6,772 bases of DNA from an uncultured Ruminococcus sp. Lineage in GTDB: Bacteria > Bacillota > Clostridia > UBA1212 > UBA1255. Below are positions 1-6,485 of this stretch, one piece after another. The number at the start of each line of letters is the position of its first letter. Position 1 is the first letter of the stretch. The translations under genes were made by a program, and so were the position numbers. Below the pieces are notes generated by a model that saw nothing but the letters and a program-made list of their open reading frames with translations, was not told the origin of the DNA and did no database searches. The stretch lies in contig CACZOW010000098.1 in the NCBI GenBank assembly GCA_902782885.1, forward strand, positions 1 through 6,772, given 5' to 3'.

Positions 1-10
1 CCTCCGGTCC
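1..10 (-). promoter_or_regulatory. Shine-Dalgarno of a further operon gene beyond the window edge
   Basis: On the minus strand the ten bases after the tgt stop read GGACCGGAGG, a near-perfect ribosome binding site ending at the window edge. No terminator follows tgt within the window. This suggests that a co-transcribed gene starts within about ten bases beyond position 1. From known gene orders (queA-tgt-yajC-secDF) the likely candidate is yajC, but its coding sequence is not in the window, so its identity is inference. Confidence 0.6.
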
Positions 11-1153
11 TTAGATCTGAACTCCGGCCGGCAGTTTGCCGCCGTAGTATTTTTCGTAGAATTCCCGCCGGAAATCCAGCAGGCTGTCGTTTAGTATAGC
101 ATATCTGACTTGTTTCATCAAGTTGATCAGGAAGTGCAGGTTATGGAGCGTGGTGAGCCGCAGTCCGTACATCTCGCCGGCTTTGATCAGGTGCCGGATG
201 TACGCGCGGGTGTGGTCGCGGCAGGCGGGGCAGCCGCATTCGGGGTCAACGGGCCCGAAGTCCCGGGCATACGCCGCGTCGCGGACAATGACTTTGCCCC
301 GCGAGGTCATGCACGTGCCGTTGCGCCCGATGCGCGTGGGCAATACGCAGTCGAACATATCTATTCCCCGGATCGCGCCTTCGATGAGATAGTCCGGCGT
401 GCCGACGCCCATCAGGTAGCGCGCTTTGTTGTCCGGCAGCAGCGGCACGGTCTCTTCCAGCATTTCGTACATCAGCGGCGCGGGTTCGCCCACGCTGAGG
501 CCGCCGATGGCGTAGCCGGGGAAGTCCATTGCCACCAGATCCTGCGCGGAGATCCGGCGCAGATCCGCGTACATGCCGCCCTGAACGATGCCGAACAGCG
601 ATTGCCGCTCCGTGTCGGTATGGGCTTTCATGCAGCGCTCGGCCCAGCGCGTGGTCATATACATTGACTTTTTCGTGTATTCATATGTGGACGGATACGG
701 CGCGCACTCGTCGAAGGCCATGATTATGTCGGCGCCCAGCGCGTTCTCGATCTCCATTGCCTTTTCGGGGGATATAAAGTGCCTGGAACCGTCCAGATGC
801 GAGTTGAAATACACGCCTTCTTCGGTGATCTTACGCAGCGTGCTGAGGGAAAAGATCTGGAAACCGCCGCTGTCGGTCAATATTGCCCGGTCCCAGTTCA
901 TGAATTTATGCAGCCCGCCGGCTTCGCGCACGAGTTCGTGCCCCGGCCGCAGATACAGGTGGTATGTGTTGGACAATATTATCCCGGCGTTCATTTCCCG
1001 CAGTTCGCCCGGAGAGATGCCTTTTACCGATGCCTGCGTACCTACCGGCATGAAAGTCGGGGTCTCGATATCTCCGTGCGGCGTATGCAGCACGCCCAGT
1101 CTCGCGCCCGATTGTTTGCATATCTTTTTCAGTTCATAAGTTACAGCAGCCAT
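11..1153 (-). CDS. tgt: tRNA-guanine(34) transglycosylase, bacterial preQ1 type
   Basis: This enzyme swaps guanine at wobble position 34 of tRNAs with GUN anticodons (Asp, Asn, His, Tyr) for preQ1, the base later matured to queuosine. The 380 residues match the usual family length. Visible motifs are TDSGGFQ with catalytic Asp94, FDEC with Asp148 and Cys150, GIVQGG with Gln191, GGLSVGE at 217-223, and MFDCVLPTR with nucleophile Asp268. The zinc site is Cys306, Cys308, Cys311 and His337. These sit at constant offsets from the Zymomonas mobilis residues (8 for the N-terminal ones, 12 for the rest). Cys150 and Val221 correspond to Cys158 and Val233 there, the bacterial preQ1-type choices, which fits the neighbouring queA. 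The ATG is preceded by AAGGGA seven bases upstream, and the gene follows the queA stop after a 64-base repeat-rich spacer. It appears intact. Confidence 0.98.
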   Translation of the reverse strand: MAAVTYELKKICKQSGARLGVLHTPHGDIETPTFMPVGTQASVKGISPGELREMNAGIILSNTYHLYLRPGHELVREAGGLHKFMNWDRAILTDSGGFQIFSLSTLRKITEEGVYFNSHLDGSRHFISPEKAMEIENALGADIIMAFDECAPYPSTYEYTKKSMYMTTRWAERCMKAHTDTERQSLFGIVQGGMYADLRRISAQDLVAMDFPGYAIGGLSVGEPAPLMYEMLEETVPLLPDNKARYLMGVGTPDYLIEGAIRGIDMFDCVLPTRIGRNGTCMTSRGKVIVRDAAYARDFGPVDPECGCPACRDHTRAYIRHLIKAGEMYGLRLTTLHNLHFLINLMKQVRYAILNDSLLDFRREFYEKYYGGKLPAGVQI

Positions 1154-1163
1154 TTATTTTTCC

Positions 1164-1217
1164 CTTGTCCTTTGCCCTTTAATTTGCCATTTGCCCTTTG
1201 CAATTTGCCATTTGCCA
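1164..1217 (-). repeat. Heptanucleotide tandem array in the queA-tgt spacer
   Basis: From the base after the queA stop, the minus strand reads TGGCAAA, TGGCAAA, TTGCAAA, GGGCAAA, TGGCAAA, a 5-base TTAAA, GGGCAAA, then the decayed unit GGACAAG. It runs straight into the tgt Shine-Dalgarno (GGGAAAAATAA before ATG). The plus-strand unit is TTTGCCA or TTTGCCC. A 15-base stretch at 1181-1195 recurs exactly at 1202-1216, 21 bases (three units) away. The array fills nearly the whole spacer. It gives a purine-rich, probably unstructured mRNA with several Shine-Dalgarno-like AAGG and AAAGG patches before tgt. Its function is unknown; it could be a slippage-prone microsatellite. Confidence 0.85.
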
Positions 1218-2330
1218 TTAATGAATGTACATCGCGTCGCCGAAGGAGAAAAACCGGTACCGCTCAGTGATCGCGTGGCGGTATGCCTCGAGCACATGTT
1301 CCCGGCCGGCAAGCGCGGAGACCAGCATCAGGAGCGTGGACTCCGGCAGATGGAAGTTCGTGATGAGGGCGTCCAGCACCTTGAAGCGGTAGCCCGGATA
1401 GATATAGATATCCGTCCAGCCTGAGCCCGGCCGCAGCGCGCCTGTTTCGTCGGAGGCGGTCTCCAATACGCGGCAGGAGGTGGTGCCCACGGATACGATG
1501 CGGCCTCCGGAAGCTTTGGCGGCGTTGACAGTCGCGGCGGCTTCGGGAGTGACCTCGTAATATTCGGAATGCATCAGGTGATCTTCGATGTTGTCCTCTT
1601 TGACCGGACGGAACGTTCCGAGCCCCACGTGCAGCGTTACGAAGGCGGTGTGTATGCCTTTGACGCGAATGCGGTCCAGCAGTTCTTCGGTGAAATGGAG
1701 CCCGGCGGTGGGCGCGGCGGCAGAGCCGTTTTCCCGGGAGTATACGGTCTGGTAGCGCTCGGGATCGTCCAGTTTTTCCTTTATATACGGGGGCAGGGGA
1801 ACGATGCCTACACGGTCCAGGATCTCCTCAAATGCGCCGCGGAAATTGAAGCGCACGATGCGGTTGCCGCCGCCGGCGATCTCCATTATTTCGGCCCGCA
1901 GCATGGGCGCGCGCATGAGTTCTTCCGGGGTCGCGCCGTCTCCGAAGTCGAATACGGCGCCGGGCTTTGCCTTTTTGCCGGGGCGGAGCAGCACTTCCCA
2001 GAAGCAGTTGTCCGGAAGGTCGGGGTATGCGGGAGCGGGGTAGTTTTTGCCCGCCAGTTCCGCTTCGCCGAGCCGCTTCAGCAACACGAATTCAATGGCG
2101 CTGCCGGTGGGATTTTTTACGCCCAGCAGGCGCGCGGGAATTACGCGGGTATCGTTCAGCACCAGGCAGTCGCCGGGCCGCAGCAGGTCGACGATATCCG
2201 TAAAATGACGGTCCGCGTATTCGCCGGTATGTTTGTCAAGTGTAAGCAGGCGCGAGGCGCTGCGGTCCCGGAGCGGTGTCTGTGCGATCAGTTCCGGCGG
2301 CAGATCATAATAAAAATCGTGAAGTTTCAA
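1218..2330 (-). CDS. queA: S-adenosylmethionine:tRNA ribosyltransferase-isomerase
   Basis: QueA transfers and rearranges the ribosyl group of S-adenosylmethionine onto preQ1 in tRNA, giving epoxyqueuosine. It acts directly after Tgt, which the next gene encodes. Family blocks are present in order: the N-terminus MKLHDFYYDLPPELIAQ, DRSASRLL at 22-29, PGDCLVLNDTRVIPARLLG at 52-70, RPGKKAKPG at 116-124, AAPTAGLHF at 205-213, TLHVGLGTFRPVK at 232-244, HSEYYEV at 254-260, VGTTSCRVLE at 281-290 and the C-terminal TNFHLPESTLLMLVSALAG at 324-342. At 370 residues it is about 25 longer than typical clostridial homologues; the extra length appears to lie around residues 89-109 and perhaps 134-146. The start is TTG, because the conserved N-terminus begins exactly there and no ATG or GTG is near. 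AAAAGGAG lies upstream with a long 12-base gap. It follows the SpoIID-like gene after 40 bases. Confidence 0.97.
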   Translation of the reverse strand: MKLHDFYYDLPPELIAQTPLRDRSASRLLTLDKHTGEYADRHFTDIVDLLRPGDCLVLNDTRVIPARLLGVKNPTGSAIEFVLLKRLGEAELAGKNYPAPAYPDLPDNCFWEVLLRPGKKAKPGAVFDFGDGATPEELMRAPMLRAEIMEIAGGGNRIVRFNFRGAFEEILDRVGIVPLPPYIKEKLDDPERYQTVYSRENGSAAAPTAGLHFTEELLDRIRVKGIHTAFVTLHVGLGTFRPVKEDNIEDHLMHSEYYEVTPEAAATVNAAKASGGRIVSVGTTSCRVLETASDETGALRPGSGWTDIYIYPGYRFKVLDALITNFHLPESTLLMLVSALAGREHVLEAYRHAITERYRFFSFGDAMYIH

Positions 2331-2354
2331 TTTATGTTTGTACTCCTTTTGATC
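2331..2354 (-). promoter_or_regulatory. Shine-Dalgarno that fixes the TTG start of queA
   Basis: The minus strand reads AAAAGGAG and then TACAAACATAAA before TTG at 2330. The strong purine core and the lack of any ATG or GTG between it and the conserved QueA N-terminus support TTG initiation. The 12-base gap after GGAG is longer than usual. Confidence 0.7.
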
Positions 2355-2370
2355 AAGGGATAATGCCGTT

Positions 2371-4410
2371 TTATCTTTTAGTCCTGGTATACTCGGCTTC
2401 GTCGATCAGTCTGACGCCGGGCATGTAGAACTGGATGATATCTTCGAATGATTTGCCCGCGCGGCTCATTTCCTCCGCACCGTCCTGGCTCATGCCTACG
2501 CCGTGGCCGTGACCGTTGCCCCGGATCACGATCTGTTTCGGATCGGAGGGGCCCAGTATCCGGATGCGTTCATAAGTATAGCCGTTGGCCGCTCGCACCG
2601 CGTAGGAATCCGGCAGGAAGGCGAGCGTGTACGCGGTTCCCTCCAGGTATTTGCGGGCGCGGGTAGAGAGCGCGTCGTCGCGGCCGTCGCTCTGATAGTC
2701 GATTCTGACGGTCTCATCCACGTCGAACCAGAACAGCTGGCCCACGGTATTCAGGCACAGACGCGTCTGCTGCAGCGTGAGCAGCGCGTCGGTCTCGCTG
2801 CCCTCGAAGATCATCTCGGTCACGCGGCCGGATACCGCGCGGTCGGTGACGTTTATGTATCTCAGGCTGCCGATGGAAATGCCTCTATGGTTGTAGATGT
2901 AGTCCGCGACCCGCGTGGAGAGCGTAGCTCCGGTGTACGTTTTTTTCCAGGGGTAATCGGGGGTCCACGGATCCGGTACGCTCACGTAGGGTTCCTGCGT
3001 TCCGCCCCAGACCGTCTCGGTGACTTCGGTGTAGCCGCCGTTGTTGCCGTGATAGAAGAGCGCGTCGCAGATGATATCCTTGTACGTGAGGATAATGCCG
3101 GCGGTATCACGCGTTGCCCGCGTGGTGTTTTCAAATTCGCCGGGGTCGCCGTTGTCCTTGATATACCCGCTGTACACCTGATAGTTGGTGGTGTCGTCCA
3201 TGTGGAAGCCGTACGCGGTAAGTTTATTGTTATAAATGTAATAATATGCCAGGGTGCGCGCCATGATCGCCTGCGCTTTTAGACCTTCCTTGCGCCATTC
3301 CCAGCTCACGGGCGTGCCGGCGATCATTTCGGAGGGGACAACGGCGTACGTGTAATCTTCGACGTCAACGTCGTTGACCAGCACCAGTTTTCCGCCCTGA
3401 TGGCGATGGATATCGAAATAGCCGCGGTACCGTGCCAGCCCGAGCTTGAGCAGGGGAGGCAGCGTGCCTTCGCCGGGATCCAGCGGCGTGACGCGCACTT
3501 TATACTGACTGTCGCTCACGGACAATATCAGTACCGGCGAGCCGTCCACGTACATTTTTACCGCGCCCGACCCGCAGGTCAGCACGGACAATTCATACCC
3601 GGCCTCCGAGAGTCTGCCGCTCAGCAGCGTCCAGCGGTCCTGTCCGGTCACGTCTTTCACGCCCGCGGCAGGATAATTCTGATAGAATCCGGCGCCTACG
3701 AACCAGTTCGCGCCGTCGAACATGTAAAGCAAAGACGTGCCGGCGCCTTCCATCAACCGGGAGATCCGCAGCATTTCCAGCCGCGCGGCATCGATATCGG
3801 CCAGCGGCGGCGTGACGGCGATGTGATATCCGCTGTCGGCTCTCGCGGTCACGGTGCTGCCGGCGTAAAAGCGCAGCACAGGGGAGTATTCGGTGTTGTT
3901 TCGGACAATGCCCATCGTGCCCCCGCTGTCAGAACCGGTGGTGAGTACGTCAACGGCGCTCTTGTTGAATTTGAGTCCGATGCGTACGGTGTCAACATGC
4001 GGCGCTACCTCAGGCAGCGGCTCCGGCGTGGGTTCCGGCGTGGGCGTGGGAGGTTCCGTAGGCGGCTCTGTAGGGGGTTCTGTGGGGGGTTCTGTGGGCG
4101 GTTCTGTAGGTGAGGCAGTGGGAGTTTCCGCCGTGGCCCCGGCCGGTGTGGCGGTCGCCGCTTCGTCAGGCGTCGCTTCCGGCGTTCCCGACGGTACTTC
4201 TGTTACCGCTTCCGGTGTGGCAGACGGTCCATCGGTCTCCGCGGCCGGCACGGTCGAAGGCTCATCAGTCTCCGTTTCCGCGCCCGATCCGGTCGCGGCT
4301 TCGGCGGCGCGGATGCCGATCGGCGCGCGGGAAAACAGCGCGGCGCATAAAAACGCAGCCGCGGCAATGATCAATGCCAATACTGCTTTGCCGACGCTGT
4401 TCCGTGTCAA
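2371..4410 (-). CDS. SpoIID/LytB-domain peptidoglycan hydrolase with Thr/Pro-rich stalk
   Basis: SpoIID is a lytic transglycosylase that cleaves glycan strands lacking stem peptides, classically during forespore engulfment; related LytB-domain proteins act more widely on the cell wall. Residues 9-27 form a signal or anchor segment. Residues 40-135 are a low-complexity Ala/Thr/Pro/Glu stalk with five TEPP repeats at 102-121. The TVRIGLKF block at 141-148 resembles the N-terminal part of clostridial SpoIID proteins. The catalytic domain begins near 340: VEDYTYAVVPSEM places Glu361 where the catalytic Glu88 of B. subtilis SpoIID lies, followed by LKAQAIMARTLAY (377-389), FYHGNNGGYTE (452-462), VWGG (467-470) and GHGHGVGMSQDGA (633-645). 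It is about twice the length of B. subtilis SpoIID because of the stalk and extra N-terminal region. The start is TTG, 7 bases after the preceding stop, with GGAG inside the end of the preceding gene, suggesting translational coupling. Whether it serves sporulation or general wall remodelling cannot be told; I leave the symbol blank. Confidence 0.9.
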   Translation of the reverse strand: MTRNSVGKAVLALIIAAAAFLCAALFSRAPIGIRAAEAATGSGAETETDEPSTVPAAETDGPSATPEAVTEVPSGTPEATPDEAATATPAGATAETPTASPTEPPTEPPTEPPTEPPTEPPTPTPEPTPEPLPEVAPHVDTVRIGLKFNKSAVDVLTTGSDSGGTMGIVRNNTEYSPVLRFYAGSTVTARADSGYHIAVTPPLADIDAARLEMLRISRLMEGAGTSLLYMFDGANWFVGAGFYQNYPAAGVKDVTGQDRWTLLSGRLSEAGYELSVLTCGSGAVKMYVDGSPVLILSVSDSQYKVRVTPLDPGEGTLPPLLKLGLARYRGYFDIHRHQGGKLVLVNDVDVEDYTYAVVPSEMIAGTPVSWEWRKEGLKAQAIMARTLAYYYIYNNKLTAYGFHMDDTTNYQVYSGYIKDNGDPGEFENTTRATRDTAGIILTYKDIICDALFYHGNNGGYTEVTETVWGGTQEPYVSVPDPWTPDYPWKKTYTGATLSTRVADYIYNHRGISIGSLRYINVTDRAVSGRVTEMIFEGSETDALLTLQQTRLCLNTVGQLFWFDVDETVRIDYQSDGRDDALSTRARKYLEGTAYTLAFLPDSYAVRAANGYTYERIRILGPSDPKQIVIRGNGHGHGVGMSQDGAEEMSRAGKSFEDIIQFYMPGVRLIDEAEYTRTKR
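4048..4108 (-). repeat. Five 12-bp tandem repeats encoding (TEPP)5
   Basis: On the plus strand five 12-base units start at 4049, 4061, 4073, 4085 and 4097, each close to GGGGGTTCTGTG; units three and four are identical. On the coding strand they encode TEPP five times (residues 102-121 of the SpoIID-like protein). The array continues into PTPTPEPTPEPLPE. The unit is a multiple of three, so gain or loss of units would change stalk length without breaking the frame. Confidence 0.9.
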
Positions 4411-4427
4411 ACCACTATCAGTCTCCG
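4411..4427 (-). promoter_or_regulatory. Shine-Dalgarno inside the upstream gene, with stop/start coupling
   Basis: The last codons of the foldase-like gene read GAG AAC GGA GAC TGA on the minus strand. GGAG therefore lies within that gene, 12 bases before the TTG at 4410. The GTG in between (GTG GTT TGA) is closed at once by a stop. The SpoIID-like gene is thus probably translated by ribosomes finishing the upstream gene. Confidence 0.6.
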
Positions 4428-5548
4428 TTCTCCAGTCCGGTAAAATAACTGTGCCAGTTTTTCATGGAAGTCTCTATCAGTTCAGTGAGGTCGATGCGCT
4501 CAAAAACGCCCTGATCGACCGTGCAGGAGTACTTGCCGGAGTTGACCAGTTCATCCGCTTCGCGGTCAACGATATACAGCCGCGTCCATTCCAGCATCGT
4601 GTCGGTGTTTTTCAGCGACTCAAAATCCTGCGTTTTGCCCGCGCGCACGACGTACACCGCGTCTTTTGAAACGACCGTGCCCAGCGCTCCGTCTTCCGCG
4701 GCCGTCGCCCAGGCGTACAGTTCGGGGAAGCTCGTCTTCATGGCTTCGGTGACCGTGATAATTCCCTTAAGCTCTCTGAGCTCTTCATCATCGCAGTGTT
4801 TTTCAATCAGCGCGGTCATGTCCGCGCCGTTCCGGATCTGCTCTTCCAGTTCCCGCGCCAGTGTCAATACCGTGTTGGTCTTTGCCTCGTTAAGACCGGA
4901 TAGATCCAGCGACAGCACTGTGCATTCGCGCCCGTACAGGAACTGGCGGAACGCTTCATACGCGGCCTGCTGATTCGTTTCCGACACGTCGGCGCCCGCT
5001 TCTTTCCGCTCGTTATACTTTTCGATCAGCGCCCAGTTCAGCCAGAAATCCGTATACTGTTTTTCAGTCAGACCGTAATAGTGCGCGAAAAAACTGTCGC
5101 CCTTGTCCAGGCTGCCGTCCTCCGCGCGGAATTGCGTTTTTTCGGCGGCAATACTGTCCAGCACCTCTTTGCGCTCCGCTTCGTCGAGTTCGAGTCCCGC
5201 GGCCTTCGCTTCGCGCAGACTGAATATATATTCTTTCGTAAAGGACAACACAGCGTTCTTTACCGTGGCGCCGCGGTCAATGCCCTCTTCGGTGAGCAGC
5301 GCGTACGCCGTGTTTTCCTGATCCAGCACCAGGGAGGCATAGAAACGGAATTCGTTCTCATAAACGGGCGTGCCGTCCGCGGTCAATACCACCGCGCCCC
5401 TGTCCACTTTTACGCCGTCCTGTTTTTTATGCTTATTGCCGATCACAGCCACGATGATGACCGCGACCAGAATGATCAGTGCCACGCCGGCGGCGGTGAA
5501 CAGGATCAGTTTGCGTTTAACGGAATTTGAATTGACATCATTTGACAT
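4418..5548 (-). CDS. Membrane-anchored SurA/PrsA-like protein with degenerate parvulin-like region
   Basis: This is a probable extracytoplasmic chaperone or foldase-like protein. Numbered from the chosen start it has 376 residues. A short Lys/Arg patch at 11-13 precedes a membrane segment at about 14-36, with no lipobox cysteine, so it is an uncleaved anchor or signal rather than a PrsA-type lipoprotein. Residues 50-185 resemble the helical SurA-type N-terminal region (GTPVYENEFRFY, then charged helices). Residues 205-305 follow the parvulin pattern: a beta-strand with LSLDLS, a long helix ending IRNGADMTALIEKHCDDEEL, and a final strand VYVVRAGK. The usual catalytic residues of active parvulins are not recognisable, so isomerase activity is doubtful. 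ATG at 5548 is chosen over the in-frame ATG at 5575 because AAGGAA precedes it at a suitable distance, while the longer form has no clear Shine-Dalgarno. It may assist export or folding of the SpoIID-like protein encoded next. The family call rests on pattern and context. Confidence 0.75.
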   Translation of the reverse strand: MSNDVNSNSVKRKLILFTAAGVALIILVAVIIVAVIGNKHKKQDGVKVDRGAVVLTADGTPVYENEFRFYASLVLDQENTAYALLTEEGIDRGATVKNAVLSFTKEYIFSLREAKAAGLELDEAERKEVLDSIAAEKTQFRAEDGSLDKGDSFFAHYYGLTEKQYTDFWLNWALIEKYNERKEAGADVSETNQQAAYEAFRQFLYGRECTVLSLDLSGLNEAKTNTVLTLARELEEQIRNGADMTALIEKHCDDEELRELKGIITVTEAMKTSFPELYAWATAAEDGALGTVVSKDAVYVVRAGKTQDFESLKNTDTMLEWTRLYIVDREADELVNSGKYSCTVDQGVFERIDLTELIETSMKNWHSYFTGLENGD

Positions 5549-5575
5549 AATTAACTGTTTCCTTATCTTTGGCAT
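5549..5575 (-). promoter_or_regulatory. Ribosome binding site deciding the foldase-like start
   Basis: The minus strand reads AAGGAAACAGTTAATT before ATG at 5548. This favours the MSNDVNSNS start over the longer reading frame beginning MPKIRKQLI at 5575. The upstream ATG is preceded by GATACCGGTCA, with no purine-rich core. Confidence 0.65.
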
Positions 5576-5615
5576 TGACCGGTATCAGCTTGGGCGCCCG
5601 GCCGTCAGCGCTGCG

Positions 5616-6485
5616 TCAGTCGCTGTCGAACATGTCGCCTTTCATGGCGGAGAACGTGTCGAAAACGAAGTAAACGTACAGGTAATTTACGATGGTCCGG
5701 AGCATCCAGGTGGCCACCATTATGCAGATCGCGGCGCCCCGGCTGGCGAGACCGTAGTGTATTGCCCACAGCAGCACGCGGATGCCCCCTGAGATCAGCA
5801 GGTAGAGGAGCGTGCGGGGCATGAGGTACCAGCAGTAGCCGTTGACCATGCGGAACGCTACGCCGACACCGCCGCGCCGGAAATATATCAGCGAGGGGAT
5901 CATGTATGTTATGTACAGCACGAAGAAGGTGAGCGCGAAGAACGCGGCGACCAGCGACACGACGCACATCAGGATCATCGGCAGCAGCATGCCCGCGGAG
6001 CCGAGGAAGAACAGTTTGACCGACATGATGGCGGGGATCGCGGAGTACAGCACCGCGGCGGCCACCAGCAGGGTCAATATGATCGTTATAAAGAAATACA
6101 CGGCCAGTTTGAAGGTATACCGCCCGATGCCCACGCGGTATTCGCCGCGGCGGCGGGGCTTGTCAAAGGTGGCGCCGGACAACTGGTTGAAGAATCCGGA
6201 AAACAGCAGCCCGAGTATCACGCATCCGGCAAAAAGCAGCAGCGCGGCTGCGCCCAGCGTGAGTGCCGCGACGCGCGGAGTCTTGAAAAATGTAAGGAAG
6301 CGGTTGGCCAGGTCGTTCAGGAAGGCAACGTAGTCAAACCCTTTGAACGTGCTGAAATGGGCATACTGCCTTGTCCAGGAATTGTACTGTTCGACAATGG
6401 TGAGCGCAAGTGTCGCCAATGCTACGAAAGCAAACAACCCGGGCCGTTTTTTTGCACGTTTAAGGCAATTTTTGAAGCTGTTCAT
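5616..6485 (-). CDS. Polytopic membrane protein of unknown function
   Basis: I do not recognise a family. From the chosen start it has 289 residues. A basic N-terminus (KNCLKRAKKRP) precedes six or seven hydrophobic segments at roughly 16-33, 72-98, 125-150, 158-179, 181-202, 224-243 and 250-275, with an acidic tail ending GDMFDSD. Basic loops such as KPRRRGEYR at 109-117 and YFRRGG at 201-206 suggest cytoplasmic sides by the positive-inside rule. No enzyme or transporter motif is evident. The reading frame is open further upstream to 6608, but that ATG lies between the -10 box and the predicted transcription start. At 6485 GGAG precedes ATG by 11 bases, so the 41-residue hydrophilic extension is rejected. 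It is the first gene of the operon, 67 bases ahead of the foldase-like gene, so a role in envelope biogenesis or export is plausible but unproven. Confidence 0.85.
   Translation of the reverse strand: MNSFKNCLKRAKKRPGLFAFVALATLALTIVEQYNSWTRQYAHFSTFKGFDYVAFLNDLANRFLTFFKTPRVAALTLGAAALLLFAGCVILGLLFSGFFNQLSGATFDKPRRRGEYRVGIGRYTFKLAVYFFITIILTLLVAAAVLYSAIPAIMSVKLFFLGSAGMLLPMILMCVVSLVAAFFALTFFVLYITYMIPSLIYFRRGGVGVAFRMVNGYCWYLMPRTLLYLLISGGIRVLLWAIHYGLASRGAAICIMVATWMLRTIVNYLYVYFVFDTFSAMKGDMFDSD

Noticed and set aside
1164..1217. CRISPR-like array
   Set aside because: Units are only 7 bases long and directly adjacent, with no unique spacers of CRISPR length and no cas genes.
1569..2363. 264-codon plus-strand open frame opposite queA
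   Set aside because: It lies fully antisense to a clearly recognised queA, its product resembles no known family, and long antisense frames are common in GC-rich coding DNA.
2331..2370. preQ1 riboswitch before queA
   Set aside because: The 40-base spacer holds only a Shine-Dalgarno and A-rich sequence. I see neither the class I pseudoknot pattern nor the class II pattern.
2503..4669. Several long plus-strand open frames (2503-3282, 3400-4113, 3893-4669)
   Set aside because: All are antisense to the SpoIID-like gene or its neighbour. The Gly/Ser/Val-rich product at 3893-4669 simply mirrors the TEPP repeats in another frame.
5576..5615. Intrinsic terminator between the membrane protein and the foldase-like gene
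   Set aside because: Short palindromes (CAGCGCTG at 5606-5613, GGGCGCCC at 5592-5599) are present, but no T-run follows on the minus strand, so co-transcription is more likely.
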